Source of the DNA: Actinotignum schaalii
GTDB taxonomy: Bacteria > Actinomycetota > Actinomycetes > Actinomycetales > Actinomycetaceae
DNA length: 40,187 bases
Assembly: GCF_028864145.1 (NCBI RefSeq)
Contig: NZ_JARBHJ010000024.1
Location: 1-40,187 of the forward strand
Direction: 5' to 3'
The position numbers and the translations under genes were made by a program. Under the pieces are notes generated by a model that saw only the letters and a list, made by a program, of their open reading frames with translations, searched no databases and was not told the DNA's origin. Shown here one piece after another: positions 1-8,477 of the stretch (position 1 is its first letter; each line of letters starts with the position of its first letter).

Positions 1-66
1 CGCGAGGCGGGTGATAACAACGATAATATATAGTGTTAATCATCTCGTAATCAAAAACAACAGTCC

Positions 67-102
67 GGGCGGCCGCGGCCCCGCGCCGGGAAACGGCCGC
101 CC
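67..102 (-). terminator. Rho-independent terminator of the LLM oxidoreductase gene
   Basis: The arms GGGCGGCCG (67-75) and CGGCCGCCC (94-102) are perfectly complementary. On the minus strand the hairpin lies about 70 bases past the stop codon at 170 and is followed by a T-rich run (complement of 50-60). A run of nine C on the plus strand adjoins it. Confidence 0.6.
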
Positions 103-169
103 CCCCCCGCGCTGCTTTATATCTGCCTTATATTCGCGGATGCTGCGAATCAGCTACTCCGCGGCCCAG

Positions 170-1213
170 CTATTCTCCGGCCAGCAGCTCCTTGACCCGC
201 GGGATGACTTCGGTGCCGAAAAGCTCGATGGAGGAAAGATTCTGTTCGTGAGGCTGCGAGCCATAAGAAACCTTGAGGTCGTAGCGGGTGGCACCCAGCT
301 CGCGCATGCCGGTGGCGATTTTGCGGGCCACAGTTTCCGGTGAACCCACCGCCAGCGCCCCGTTCTTCACCTCGTAGAGGTACGCCTCCCGCGAAGGCGG
401 GCGCCAACCGCGTTCCCGCCCGATGCGGGAATTCGTTTCCACGTAGTAGTCGAAGAAGTCAGCCACGGCTTCCTCATCGGTGCGAGCAACATACCCGTAG
501 GAGTGGTAGCCGACCTCAGCTGCGACGTCGTTCCCGAACTGCTCCCAGGCGCGCCGGTACAGATCCGTGAACGGAACAAAACGTGCGGTGGGGCTACCAA
601 TAATGGCGAGCATGAGCGGCAGCTTGTAATGGGCGGCGCGCACCACCGATTCCGGGCTGCCGCCCACGGCCACCCAGGTGGGTAGGGGGCCGTGTTCGAG
701 CGGCGGGTAGAGGGTCACGGCATTCAGTGCTTGGGTGTGGGGCCCACCCTTCCAGCTGACGGGCTGGCCGTTGCGGGCGAGGAGTTCGGTGAGTAGGGAG
801 AGTTTTTCGTTGAAGAGATCCTCGTAATCGGCCAGGTTGTAGCCGTACAGCGGGAAGGATTCGGTGAAGGAGCCGCGGCCCACCATCAGTTCGGCGCGAC
901 CGTTGGAGAGTGCGTTCACGGTGGCGAAACGTTCGACCACCCGAACCGGGTCGTCAGAGCTGAGGACGGTGACGGCGGAGGAGAGACGGATGCGCTGGGT
1001 GCGCGCGGCAATCGCGGCCAGCACTACATCGGGGGCGGGGATTGCGTAATCGTCGCGATGATGTTCACCGATATTGAAAATGTCGACGCCGACCTCTTCG
1101 GCGCGCACCGCTTCGGCCACCACATTGCGGACCACCTGGGCGTGGCTGAGCTTGGTACCGGAGGCATCGGCGGTGACGTCGCCAAAAGTATCGATTCCGA
1201 AGGTGTAGGTCAT
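170..1213 (-). CDS. LLM-class flavin-dependent oxidoreductase (luciferase-like monooxygenase)
   Basis: A 347-residue bacterial-luciferase-like TIM-barrel protein, expected to use FMNH2 or F420H2 in the cytoplasm; the substrate is unknown. The N-terminal TYTFGIDTFGDV, the segment VGVDIFNIGEHHRDDY, and ELMVGRGSFTESFPLYGY followed by a YEDLFNEKLSLLTELL helix are typical of this family. An upstream in-frame start at 1300 would add 29 residues with no similarity to the family. The ATG at 1213 is preceded by AAAGGA six bases away and puts the first barrel strand at the N-terminus, so I chose it. It is a single gene with its own terminator. The family call is firm; the reaction cannot be deduced. 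Confidence 0.88.
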   Translation of the reverse strand: MTYTFGIDTFGDVTADASGTKLSHAQVVRNVVAEAVRAEEVGVDIFNIGEHHRDDYAIPAPDVVLAAIAARTQRIRLSSAVTVLSSDDPVRVVERFATVNALSNGRAELMVGRGSFTESFPLYGYNLADYEDLFNEKLSLLTELLARNGQPVSWKGGPHTQALNAVTLYPPLEHGPLPTWVAVGGSPESVVRAAHYKLPLMLAIIGSPTARFVPFTDLYRRAWEQFGNDVAAEVGYHSYGYVARTDEEAVADFFDYYVETNSRIGRERGWRPPSREAYLYEVKNGALAVGSPETVARKIATGMRELGATRYDLKVSYGSQPHEQNLSSIELFGTEVIPRVKELLAGE

Positions 1214-1313
1214 ATCAGGTCCTTTCGAGGGCCGGGTGAGATCCGACGGGCCGGGCCACACTTCCAGTCTGAGCTTAGCCACAGAACGAGCCAGCGCCAC
1301 GCCTGATTGAATG

Positions 1314-1937
1314 CTACACTACTTGGCCGAAAAGTGCTCCGATGCCGAAGGTCAGGGCGAGGCCGAGGGTACCGCCCGCGGCGGTGCGGAGGGTGGGGCG
1401 CAGCGGCGGGACTTGACCGATCCACGCGGCGATCCAGCCGGTGAGCGCAAGCGCGGCGACGGTGACCACGAAGCAGATTGGGGCGATGGCACCGAGCGGG
1501 GCGAGCAGGCTGGCGGCGAAGGGAACTGCACCGCCAGCGAGGAAAGAGAAGAAGGACGAGAAGGCCGCTCCGAAGGGAGAGACAATGTCACGTTCCGTGG
1601 CGGGTCCGCCCGCCCGGCGCCGCAGCGCGTCCAGTTCCGCATCGCGCTGGGAGGAGACAGAAATGTATTCACCGAGCGCCATAGATACCGCTCCGCCAAT
1701 GAGGGCGGCGAGCCCGGCGAGCAGAATCGCGGTGCTTGAGGCCCGCGCACCACCCATGGCTATCACTACCGCAGCCACGGAAACAATGCCATCGTTCGCG
1801 CCGAGCACTCCGGCCCGCAACCGGTTCATCGCTTCGATACCCAACACGCCTGGGATACCCGCCATGGTATCGGACATATCTAAGCGACCCATGTCCCCAT
1901 GCTTGAATTCGCATGCTTCAATTGCGCATTTCTCCAC
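1314..1937 (-). CDS. VIT-family (VIT1/CCC1-like) membrane metal transporter
   Basis: About 207 residues. The segment NRLRAGVLGANDGIVSVAAV followed by GGAVSMALGEYISVSSQRDAE is the hallmark first half of the VIT1/CCC1 family, which moves Fe2+ or Mn2+ across membranes. Three further hydrophobic segments follow (around FLAGGAVPFAASLLAPLG, ICFVVTVAALALTGWIAAWIG and the C-terminus), giving about five membrane spans. An ATG at 1952 is possible, but a GGAGG lies just downstream of it and eight bases before the GTG at 1937, which I prefer. The first ~20 residues are unusual for the family, so a start at a later Met is also possible. The divergent spacer holds a DtxR-like palindrome, which would fit metal-responsive control. 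Confidence 0.85.
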   Translation of the reverse strand: MEKCAIEACEFKHGDMGRLDMSDTMAGIPGVLGIEAMNRLRAGVLGANDGIVSVAAVVIAMGGARASSTAILLAGLAALIGGAVSMALGEYISVSSQRDAELDALRRRAGGPATERDIVSPFGAAFSSFFSFLAGGAVPFAASLLAPLGAIAPICFVVTVAALALTGWIAAWIGQVPPLRPTLRTAAGGTLGLALTFGIGALFGQVV

Positions 1938-2001
1938 AACTAGAACCTCCATTAGTGGTACTTCTAGGCTTATTCTTATGCGGAAATCGTGGAAAAGATA
2001 G

Positions 2002-2020
2002 GAAGGTCAGGCTACACTCA
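2002..2020. promoter_or_regulatory. Possible DtxR/IdeR-type iron box
   Basis: These 19 bases match the established DtxR/IdeR consensus TWAGGTTAGSCTAACCTWA at 14 positions, with the core AGGT-AG-CTA intact. The site sits between the divergent VIT transporter gene and the F420/NADP reductase gene, just upstream of a TATAAT at 2027. The right half is degenerate, so binding is uncertain. Confidence 0.35.
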
Positions 2021-2026
2021 CTTGGA

Positions 2027-2090
2027 TATAATGTGTTTTATTTTTGGCGGCAGGGCCCACGATGAGGGTGTGGCACAGCCAGTGGCCCTG
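2027..2090 (+). promoter_or_regulatory. Promoter -10 and structured leader before the Rossmann reductase gene
   Basis: A perfect TATAAT lies at 2027-2032; no good -35 is seen. Transcription would begin near 2039 and give an ~87-base leader. In it CAGGGCCCAC (2051-2060) can pair with GTGGCCCTG (2082-2090) with one bulged C. The hairpin is not followed by T residues, so it is not a terminator. No known riboswitch class was recognised. Confidence 0.4.
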
Positions 2091-2125
2091 GGAATACTTC
2101 ACCGCTCGCTTTCCGTTCTTTCTTT

Positions 2126-2833
2126 ATGAACACCACTGGGGATAAAGATCTGATAGGCCTGCTGGGGGCGGGTAAGCTTGGCACTGCTATAGGACGCTTG
2201 GCTGCGGAGGCGGGTTTTCCACTGGCGGTAAGCGTGCGTCCGGGTAATCCGCTCTACGATCTCACTTTGCCGACCTTGCTGCCGACCGCTCGCCTGGTTT
2301 CTTTCGAGGAGCTGACCCGCACGGCGGATATTTTGATTTTGGCGCTCCCGCGGCCTGCACTTGCTTCGATTGATTTGACCGGGGTTCGTGGCGTTGTTGT
2401 TGATGCCACGAATGCCTGGGAGGCGACCGACGGGGCTGCTGCCGGCGGCGCCTCGGATAGTGGAGCATCGGACAGTGGCACACCTGACCATGCCGCTGCG
2501 AATTCCGGCACCACGCCTGCCCGGCACACTACCGCCGCGCTGCAAGCGCGTTATCCGGAGCTGGCTATCGTCAAGAGTCTTAATCATGCGGGGTATACGG
2601 AGTTGGCCGCGGAGGCTCGCCCGCACGGAGCTCCGGCGCGCCGTACGGTGGCTGTGGCCGGGGATGACGCTGCCGCACGTTCCCGAGTGGCTGCTTTTAT
2701 TGATGCGATTGGTTTTGATCCGGTGGAGCTGGCTGCTGAGCATGCGCCGCTGCTGGAGCCGGGTGGGGTGGCTTTCGGGCAGCGCTTGGAGCTATCCGAT
2801 TGGCCGGTGGATATCTTGGCGGACCGGAGCTAA
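2126..2833 (+). CDS. NADP/F420-type Rossmann-fold oxidoreductase
   Basis: A 235-residue protein beginning with a dinucleotide-binding fold: LIGLLGAGKLGTAIGRLAAE has the GxGxxG loop at residues 13-18. ADILILALPRPAL and GVVVDATNAWE resemble the NADP-dependent F420 reductase and coenzyme-F420-dependent NADP oxidoreductase superfamily, which transfers hydride between NADP(H) and a second cofactor or substrate. A low-complexity insert rich in A, S, D, G and T (repeating ASDSG) at about residues 105-135 is atypical. There is no visible Shine-Dalgarno before the ATG, but the Rossmann loop requires a start here. It ends six bases from the convergent downstream gene. The true substrate and the use of F420 are unproven. 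Confidence 0.75.
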   Translation: MNTTGDKDLIGLLGAGKLGTAIGRLAAEAGFPLAVSVRPGNPLYDLTLPTLLPTARLVSFEELTRTADILILALPRPALASIDLTGVRGVVVDATNAWEATDGAAAGGASDSGASDSGTPDHAAANSGTTPARHTTAALQARYPELAIVKSLNHAGYTELAAEARPHGAPARRTVAVAGDDAAARSRVAAFIDAIGFDPVELAAEHAPLLEPGGVAFGQRLELSDWPVDILADRS

Positions 2834-2839
2834 GCGCTG

Positions 2840-4057
2840 CTAGGGGCGCATTCCTACGTTGATGAGGGGTGGGGTGCCGGAGGTGGCGCCGTCGTACACA
2901 AGGTAGTAGGTATAGTCCGCTAGACCGTTCTCAACTGCCGGGTTGTCCACGGAAAAGACGCAGAGAATATCGGTGGGGCGCGGTTTGATATCGCCTTCGC
3001 CGGGCACCTTTGCGTCAAAGCGATCAGTTTCTCTCACGTACCCGCCGGTATCTTTCACATGCCCGCCGCTGACTGTGGTGCTCAGGGGTTCGCGAGCGTT
3101 GCATCCGCGGAAAACGGGGTGTGCAGCGGCGGTGGTGCGCTGTTCTTCATCCGTGAGGCGTGGATCGCCGGTGAGTTCGGGGAGTAGATCTTCCCATTCC
3201 GAGCCTGCCGCGGCAAGGGTTTGACGGTCAGCCTGCGCGCGTTCTTCGGTGGGTGCGGTGACGGAATGCCCGTCCTCAAACTGGAAGGACACCTCGCCCG
3301 TTTGCACGAACTGACTGCCGTTCCACACGAAGTTCACGGTGGTGGTATGCGGCGGATACGCGCGTTCCATGGCTCGCGTCACTCCACCGACGGGCGTATA
3401 GGACGTGTACGTAATCCGCGCCTGGCCGGCCTTGAATTCCATGGAGTGCACGCTGAAGGACCACAGGCCGTCATAGTCTTGGGCGATGTGGGTGCCCCGG
3501 ACGCTGTTTTTCACACCCCACTGATGGTTGCCAATGGCGGAAACGAGCCTGAGGTTGGCATCGTAAATCCCGATGGCGCCGATGGCCGGGTCCCCCACCC
3601 CGCAGGACATCGCGACCGCGCGATATTCCACGCCGCCGAGCACCAGCGGCTCGGTGAGGTGAATGGTTCCCGGCTGCATCCCTGTTTGCCGGTCTGGAAG
3701 GATTTTCCCGTGCGCCACGGTTACGGGCGCGGGCGGGTTACGTTTGCTGTAACACACATCCGGAAGAATATAGGTTCCGTTGCGCATTTCTTTATCCGTG
3801 GGGCCGGGCACCGGCGCGGGGCTAGATTCCGCCGCGGTAATGGGCGACGACGACGCACCTGCCGCTCCGCCCGCCTCAGCCGATGCCGTTGCGGTAGCCG
3901 AGGGGCCAGCCGCCGGAGTTGAGGAGGTTCTCCCATTGAACCACCACCAGAGCCCGCCTGCCACGCCAAGTGTAAGCACCAACAGTGCCGCTATCAGGGA
4001 CGTGCGGGTGGCGCGGCTGCGGGGTTCTTGCCGAGTTGGGGCTCCGTTGTCGCTCAT
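2840..4057 (-). CDS. Membrane-anchored extracellular protein of unknown function
   Basis: A 405-residue protein I do not recognise. The first 19 residues are hydrophilic and basic (RQEPRSRATRTS). One membrane span follows (about 20-42, LIAALLVLTLGVAGGLWWWF), then an Ala/Ser/Pro/Gly-rich linker to about residue 85, so the C-terminal ~320 residues should lie outside the cell. Four cysteines (in DVCYS, AMSCG, RGCNA and ILCVF) could form two disulfides. There is no lipobox or sortase motif and no repeat. It is transcribed alone, convergent with the reductase gene. Its size and architecture resemble actinobacterial cell-envelope proteins, but no function can be assigned. Confidence 0.75.
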   Translation of the reverse strand: MSDNGAPTRQEPRSRATRTSLIAALLVLTLGVAGGLWWWFNGRTSSTPAAGPSATATASAEAGGAAGASSSPITAAESSPAPVPGPTDKEMRNGTYILPDVCYSKRNPPAPVTVAHGKILPDRQTGMQPGTIHLTEPLVLGGVEYRAVAMSCGVGDPAIGAIGIYDANLRLVSAIGNHQWGVKNSVRGTHIAQDYDGLWSFSVHSMEFKAGQARITYTSYTPVGGVTRAMERAYPPHTTTVNFVWNGSQFVQTGEVSFQFEDGHSVTAPTEERAQADRQTLAAAGSEWEDLLPELTGDPRLTDEEQRTTAAAHPVFRGCNAREPLSTTVSGGHVKDTGGYVRETDRFDAKVPGEGDIKPRPTDILCVFSVDNPAVENGLADYTYYLVYDGATSGTPPLINVGMRP

Positions 4058-4136
4058 GCCATCAGTTTACCGGGAGGCTACGACACGCTTTTAGGTGAAA
4101 TGGTTGCCTACACATGGGCCGCCGCAGACTGCTTAA

Positions 4137-5204
4137 TTACAAAGGTTCAGGAGCAGGGGCGGTTGTGCCGCGGACGATGAGCTCGGTGGTGAGCTGAAGA
4201 GCACCGCCCGTATCGATACCCTTGCGAGCATCGGAAAGAGTGCGGATGGACAGGGCACCTAGCTGGCGAATGGGTTGACGCACCGTGGTAAGCTGCGGCG
4301 ATGAGGACCAGGCCATGAGAGTGTCATCAAAGCCAATAACTGACAGATCCCGCGGAACCCGCAAACCGGTTGCTCGTGCAGCCTCGATTACTCCTAGTGC
4401 AGACTGATCAGAGGCCGCAAAAACTGCGGTGGGCCACTGTGAGCGAGGCAGGGTAAACAATTGCCGCCCAGCCGTAAATCCTGACTCAAACGTGAACCCT
4501 CCTTCAACAATAAGCTTGTCATCCACTACCACATCGGCAATTTGATACGCGGAGAGATATCCCTGCATCCGGTCTTGCGAAGGGACAGATCGAGGCGGGC
4601 CAGAAACGAAAGCAATACGGCGATGGCCGAGGGAGAAAAGATAACCCGTCGCATCCTTGCCGCCACGCCAATTAGTGGCACCAAGTTCACGCACTCCTTT
4701 TGGGGGAACCTGTGGCGAATCAACGGAGACAATGGGGATATTGAGAGCTTCAGCCAGTGATACAAGATCTTCGGAAATCGGTGCAGTTACCAGAACGATG
4801 CCTACGTATCCGCGTGATGCGATGAGCCTAAGCCAATCCTCCGACAGTGGTTCTATCGCGCGGGGTGTGGAAGGGGAGCCGTCTGGAGTCTCATCTAATT
4901 GCCACACGGTTAAGCCGAAACCCATGTGCTGGCTTTCCACGGCAGCACCGGAAATCACTTCCATGGTGTAAGGAGATTTGAGCGAATCTGACACCAATGC
5001 AATATGTGGAAACGTGGAAGGCCCTCCCTGAGTGGAGCGCAAGTATCCCAATTCCTCCGCGGCCGTTCGCACCGCAAGCCGTGTAGCGACAGAAACATCG
5101 GGCCGATCATTCAAAGCCTTGGACACTGTTGCGCGTGACAGCCCTGTTTTCGCGGCCACATCATGAAGTGTCACCCGAGCACTCTGCACATTACTTTTTG
5201 ACAC
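4137..5204 (-). CDS. LacI-family transcriptional repressor of the beta-glucoside locus
   Basis: A 355-residue LacI/GalR regulator. The N-terminal helix-turn-helix VTLHDVAAKTGLSRATVSKAL with the hinge region RTAAEELGYL is diagnostic. A periplasmic-binding-protein-like effector domain follows (HIALVSDS, FVSGPPRSVPSQDRMQGYL, TAVFAASDQSALGVI, LSVIGFDDT). Upstream in-frame codons to 5267 would add sequence unlike the family. AAGGAGG at 5211-5217 sits six bases before the GTG at 5204 and only three before the GTG at 5207, so 5204 is chosen. The gene is divergent from the sugar ABC operon, and a palindrome lies in its own leader, so it probably represses both itself and the operon until a glucoside-derived sugar binds. 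Confidence 0.9.
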   Translation of the reverse strand: MSKSNVQSARVTLHDVAAKTGLSRATVSKALNDRPDVSVATRLAVRTAAEELGYLRSTQGGPSTFPHIALVSDSLKSPYTMEVISGAAVESQHMGFGLTVWQLDETPDGSPSTPRAIEPLSEDWLRLIASRGYVGIVLVTAPISEDLVSLAEALNIPIVSVDSPQVPPKGVRELGATNWRGGKDATGYLFSLGHRRIAFVSGPPRSVPSQDRMQGYLSAYQIADVVVDDKLIVEGGFTFESGFTAGRQLFTLPRSQWPTAVFAASDQSALGVIEAARATGLRVPRDLSVIGFDDTLMAWSSSPQLTTVRQPIRQLGALSIRTLSDARKGIDTGGALQLTTELIVRGTTAPAPEPL

Positions 5205-5218
5205 CACGCACCTCCTTC

Positions 5219-5231
5219 CGAAATAGTTTCG
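5219..5231. promoter_or_regulatory. LacI-type operator 1 (repressor gene leader)
   Basis: CGAAATAGTTTCG is a near-perfect 13-base palindrome immediately upstream of the LacI gene's Shine-Dalgarno. It differs at one base from the site at 5383-5395, which argues that both bind the same repressor and that the repressor controls itself. Confidence 0.6.
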
Positions 5232-5335
5232 CACTAGTGAAGAGTAAAAAGCAAAGATCTGATCCACTCACTTGAATGATTCTTCGGCATTTTCTACACC
5301 CCACCCCACATTTAATGTGAGCCACGTCTCTTGCA

Positions 5336-5365
5336 TTGGACTTTGTTTTCGGTAGAAACTAAATA
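5336..5365 (+). promoter_or_regulatory. Candidate promoter of the sugar ABC/GH3 operon
   Basis: TTGGAC (5336-5341) and TAAATA (5360-5365) are separated by 18 bases. Transcription would start near 5372, just upstream of operator 2, so repressor binding there would block elongation or open-complex formation. Confidence 0.45.
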
Positions 5366-5382
5366 TGTTGATGGTGGATTCG

Positions 5383-5395
5383 CGAAACAGTTTCG
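5383..5395. promoter_or_regulatory. LacI-type operator 2 (ABC operon)
   Basis: CGAAACAGTTTCG is a perfect 13-base palindrome about 45 bases upstream of the binding-protein start and just after the predicted transcription start. It pairs with operator 1, 164 bases away (about 15.6 helical turns), so looping between the two is conceivable. Confidence 0.65.
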
Positions 5396-5439
5396 ACCAA
5401 CGAGGGTTGAAAGCAATCCCCGGAACAGGAGTTTCAACG

Positions 5440-6729
5440 ATGAAACGTACTCTTCTCCGTGCAGGGGTCGCCGCTCTGGCAGCCCTTGGACTTGGATTAG
5501 GCGCTTGTGGCGGTGCCAAACCTTCCGGAGGTGCTGAAGGCGCGAGCGCCTGGGCACTCACCGGCGGAGCTCAAGAAGTAGTCCGCGCAGCGTTTGATAA
5601 GTGGAATTCCGATAATCCTGACCGTCAGATCGCCGTGGAATACATGGGTAATGACGCGTACAAGGAGAAAATTCGCACAGCGGTCAATACTCCCCAGTCC
5701 CCCACTTTGGTGTGGAGCTGGGGTGGCGGAACGCTGCGTGATTACGTCAATAACGGCATGGTTGTTGACCTAACGGATTCCACCACCGAACTTCAAAACA
5801 AGCTTTTCCCCGCAATCCTCGAAACTGGAAAGGTTGACGGTAAGGTCTACGCGCTCCCCGTCAACCAAGCGCAGGGCGTGTACTTCTACCTCAATAAGGA
5901 AGTTCTTGACGCTCACGGGCTTTCTGTTCCCCAAACTTGGGATGACCTTCTCACCGCGGTGAAAACTCTCAAGGCTGCCGGTGTCACCCCAATTGCCTTA
6001 GCGGGCCAATCGCAATGGCCGTACCTCATGTGGATCCAGTACCTTACTGATCGCATCGGTGGTCCAGAGGTCTTCCAGCGAGTTCTCGATGGTGAACCGG
6101 GAGCATGGTCGGATCCCGCAATTCTCAAGGCTCTCGAAATGATCCAGGAGCTCGTTGAGCTCGGCGCATTCGGTGATGCTTACGGCTCCGTGACAGCGGA
6201 TGCGGGTGGAGATATCGCCATGGTTCATACCGGTAAGGCCGCCATGGTTTTGCAGGGAGCGTGGGTTTGGACCTCCTTCCACGAAGACAACCCGACATTT
6301 GCCTCATCCGGCAACCTTCTTTATTCCACCTTCCCGACTATCGCTGGTGGAAAGGGGAATCCGAAGAACCTTGTGGGTAATCCCGCAAACTACTGGTCAG
6401 TTTCCGCCAAGGCTTCCGAGGATGCGCAGAAGACTGTGACCGACTACCTCAACACCATTAATCTCAATGATGCGTATGTTGATCACCTGCTCGAGATCGG
6501 TGCGGTTCCCGGAGTGAAGGGAATTGATGACAAGATCGCCAAGGCAAAGGATTCGGATTACCTATCCTTTATCTACAACTCGCTTGGAGACGCCGAGCAC
6601 TTCCAGCTGTCCTGGGATCAAGCACTTCCCTCCGAGCAATCCCAAGCTCTTCTCACGAACCTCAGCCAGGTGTTCCTACTCCAGCTCACCCCGCAGCAGT
6701 TCGTTGACAACATGAATGCGACGCTATGA
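5440..6729 (+). CDS. Sugar ABC transporter substrate-binding lipoprotein
   Basis: A 429-residue family-1 extracellular solute-binding protein, anchored to the outer face of the membrane as a lipoprotein. The signal peptide MKRTLLRAGVAALAALGLGL ends in the lipobox LGAC with Cys23. The body is typical of oligosaccharide binders: VEYMGNDAYKEKIRTAVN, WSWGGGTLRDYVNNGMVVDL, YALPVNQAQGVYFYLNKEVL, MVLQGAWVWTSF. An in-frame ATG at 5365 would put the signal peptide 25 residues in; the ATG at 5440 has AGGAG eight bases upstream and is chosen. The stop overlaps the next start (ATGA). The ligand is inferred from the two GH3 enzymes to be a short beta-linked glucoside or xyloside. Confidence 0.93.
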   Translation: MKRTLLRAGVAALAALGLGLGACGGAKPSGGAEGASAWALTGGAQEVVRAAFDKWNSDNPDRQIAVEYMGNDAYKEKIRTAVNTPQSPTLVWSWGGGTLRDYVNNGMVVDLTDSTTELQNKLFPAILETGKVDGKVYALPVNQAQGVYFYLNKEVLDAHGLSVPQTWDDLLTAVKTLKAAGVTPIALAGQSQWPYLMWIQYLTDRIGGPEVFQRVLDGEPGAWSDPAILKALEMIQELVELGAFGDAYGSVTADAGGDIAMVHTGKAAMVLQGAWVWTSFHEDNPTFASSGNLLYSTFPTIAGGKGNPKNLVGNPANYWSVSAKASEDAQKTVTDYLNTINLNDAYVDHLLEIGAVPGVKGIDDKIAKAKDSDYLSFIYNSLGDAEHFQLSWDQALPSEQSQALLTNLSQVFLLQLTPQQFVDNMNATL

Positions 6730-7625
6730 AAGCTGTAGCGCATCGCGCGAAGCGGACCAGCAGCTACGGGCCCTCGCTCTGGCTGCTGGTCCCCGCTCTC
6801 GCCTTCTTCGTATTTTTCGCTGTTGTACCGCTGATTGGTGTTTTCGTGCTGTCCTTTACTCAGTGGGATGGCCTGGGAACTCCGCAATTTGTCGGGCTCG
6901 ATGAGTGGCGCCGTGTTTTGAGTGATCCCGTCACCATGCATTCTTTCAAGCTGACCATGCTACTCACGGTCCTCACCTGGCTTATTCAAACTCCCATTAG
7001 TTTGCTTCTGGGTGTCTTCATGGCCGGGAAACAGCGGTATCGTGCGGTTCTTGCCGCTATCTATTTCCTTCCGCTTTTGTTCTCATCGGCGGCGGTAGGT
7101 ATTACCTTCAAAGCCTTGCTTGATCCCAATTTCGGTATTTCAACCTTGGGACTGCCCTTCCTCAAACAGGATTGGCTGGGAGACCCGAATCTCGCGTTCT
7201 TCACGGTGCTGTTCGTTATCTCGTGGTGCTTTATTCCGCTGCATTCCCTGCTATATCAGGGTGGTGCACGGCAGATTCCCATCCAGTTGTACGAAGCGGC
7301 AACGCTCGATGGAGCAGGACCGATACGTCAGTTCTTCACCATCACCCTCCCGCAGCTGAAGTACACGATTGTCACCTCGTCAACCCTTATGATCGTTGGT
7401 TCACTTACGTACTTCGACCTCATCTTCGTGATGACGAACGGCGGACCGGGTCACGCAACGCGTATTTTGCCACTTCATATGTATCTCACGGGATTCCGTT
7501 CCTACGAGATGGGTGCGGCCGCCGTTATCGGCGTCATCCTCGTGGTGTTGGGCTTGGCATTTTCCTTGGCACTGAACAAGCTCAGCGGCGCGGAAAACAT
7601 GGAATCTCAGATGGAGGGAGTCTAA
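6726..7625 (+). CDS. Sugar ABC transporter permease (MalF-type)
   Basis: A 299-residue inner-membrane permease of the carbohydrate-uptake-1 type. Six membrane segments are visible, starting with SLWLLVPALAFFVFFAVVPL. The EAA loop that docks the ATPase is EAATLDGAGPIRQFFTITLP, with the conserved EAA---G spacing. VMTNGGPGHATRILPLHMYL is typical of the last periplasmic region. It overlaps the binding-protein gene by four bases and is followed three bases later by the second permease, so translation is coupled. No ATPase is encoded nearby; a shared MsiK/MalK-type ATPase elsewhere is the usual actinobacterial solution. Confidence 0.93.
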   Translation: MKAVAHRAKRTSSYGPSLWLLVPALAFFVFFAVVPLIGVFVLSFTQWDGLGTPQFVGLDEWRRVLSDPVTMHSFKLTMLLTVLTWLIQTPISLLLGVFMAGKQRYRAVLAAIYFLPLLFSSAAVGITFKALLDPNFGISTLGLPFLKQDWLGDPNLAFFTVLFVISWCFIPLHSLLYQGGARQIPIQLYEAATLDGAGPIRQFFTITLPQLKYTIVTSSTLMIVGSLTYFDLIFVMTNGGPGHATRILPLHMYLTGFRSYEMGAAAVIGVILVVLGLAFSLALNKLSGAENMESQMEGV

Positions 7626-7628
7626 ATT

Positions 7629-8471
7629 ATGCGCGCGACCAAGAAAATGTCGACGCGGCACCGGCCCCGCATCGTTTCCGGATTCTTTGGCTGGCTCTGG
7701 CTATTCGTCACGATCATCCCTATTTACTACATCATCGTGACCTCGTTGCGCCCGCGCGAGGATTACTACAAGGAAGGCGCCTTCGCGATCCCCGGCGATC
7801 CATCCCTGCGCGCCTATAACGAAGTAATTCAGAACGATTTCGGGCTGTACCTCGGTAATTCGCTATTCGTCACGGTTATCACGGTAGCGGTCACCCTTAC
7901 GATTTGCGTGATGGCGTCTTTCGTTATTATTCGACGGCGCACCCGTGGCATCACCCGAACCTTCCGTTTCTTCCTCCTCGGAATCGCAATTCCGATCCAG
8001 GCCATGATCGTTCCGGTGTACCTCATGATTGTCCAGCTTGGACTCTATGACACCCTGTGGGCGCTGATCTTCCCTTCGGTTGGTTTTGCCATTCCTATTA
8101 CAATCCTCATTTTGACGAACTTCATGCGCGATATTCCGCGTGAACTCTTCGAATCTATGACGGTTGACGGCGCTACCAATATGCAGATCCTGCGCCGGCT
8201 AGTTTTACCGATGTCCGCTCCCGCGCTCATCACCGTAGGAATTTACGACGCACTCAACGTGTGGAACGGTTTCCTCTTCCCCTTGATCCTCACGCAATCG
8301 AGCGGTAAACGGGTTCTCCCCCTATCGTTGTGGACCTATCAAGGTGAATTCACGGCGGATGTTCCCGCCATCCTCGCCGCAGTTGTCCTCTCTGTTATCC
8401 CCCTTTTCGTCGCCTACGTGATCGGGCGCCGCCAGATGGTTGCCGGCCTTACCGCCGGCTTCGGAAAGTAG
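7629..8471 (+). CDS. Sugar ABC transporter permease (MalG-type)
   Basis: A 280-residue second permease forming the heterodimeric channel with the upstream protein. A basic N-terminus is followed by a membrane segment (FFGWLWLFVTIIPIYYIIVT), TSLRPREDYYKEG, five further spans and an EAA-type loop (ESMTVDGATNMQILRRLVLP). It starts three bases after the previous stop and ends six bases before the GH3 gene, so it belongs to the same operon. Confidence 0.93.
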   Translation: MRATKKMSTRHRPRIVSGFFGWLWLFVTIIPIYYIIVTSLRPREDYYKEGAFAIPGDPSLRAYNEVIQNDFGLYLGNSLFVTVITVAVTLTICVMASFVIIRRRTRGITRTFRFFLLGIAIPIQAMIVPVYLMIVQLGLYDTLWALIFPSVGFAIPITILILTNFMRDIPRELFESMTVDGATNMQILRRLVLPMSAPALITVGIYDALNVWNGFLFPLILTQSSGKRVLPLSLWTYQGEFTADVPAILAAVVLSVIPLFVAYVIGRRQMVAGLTAGFGK

Positions 8472-8477
8472 CACATC

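Noticed and set aside
99-109. Run of nine C as a phase-variable tract
   Set aside because: It lies beyond the stop of the oxidoreductase gene next to its terminator, with no gene or promoter to switch.
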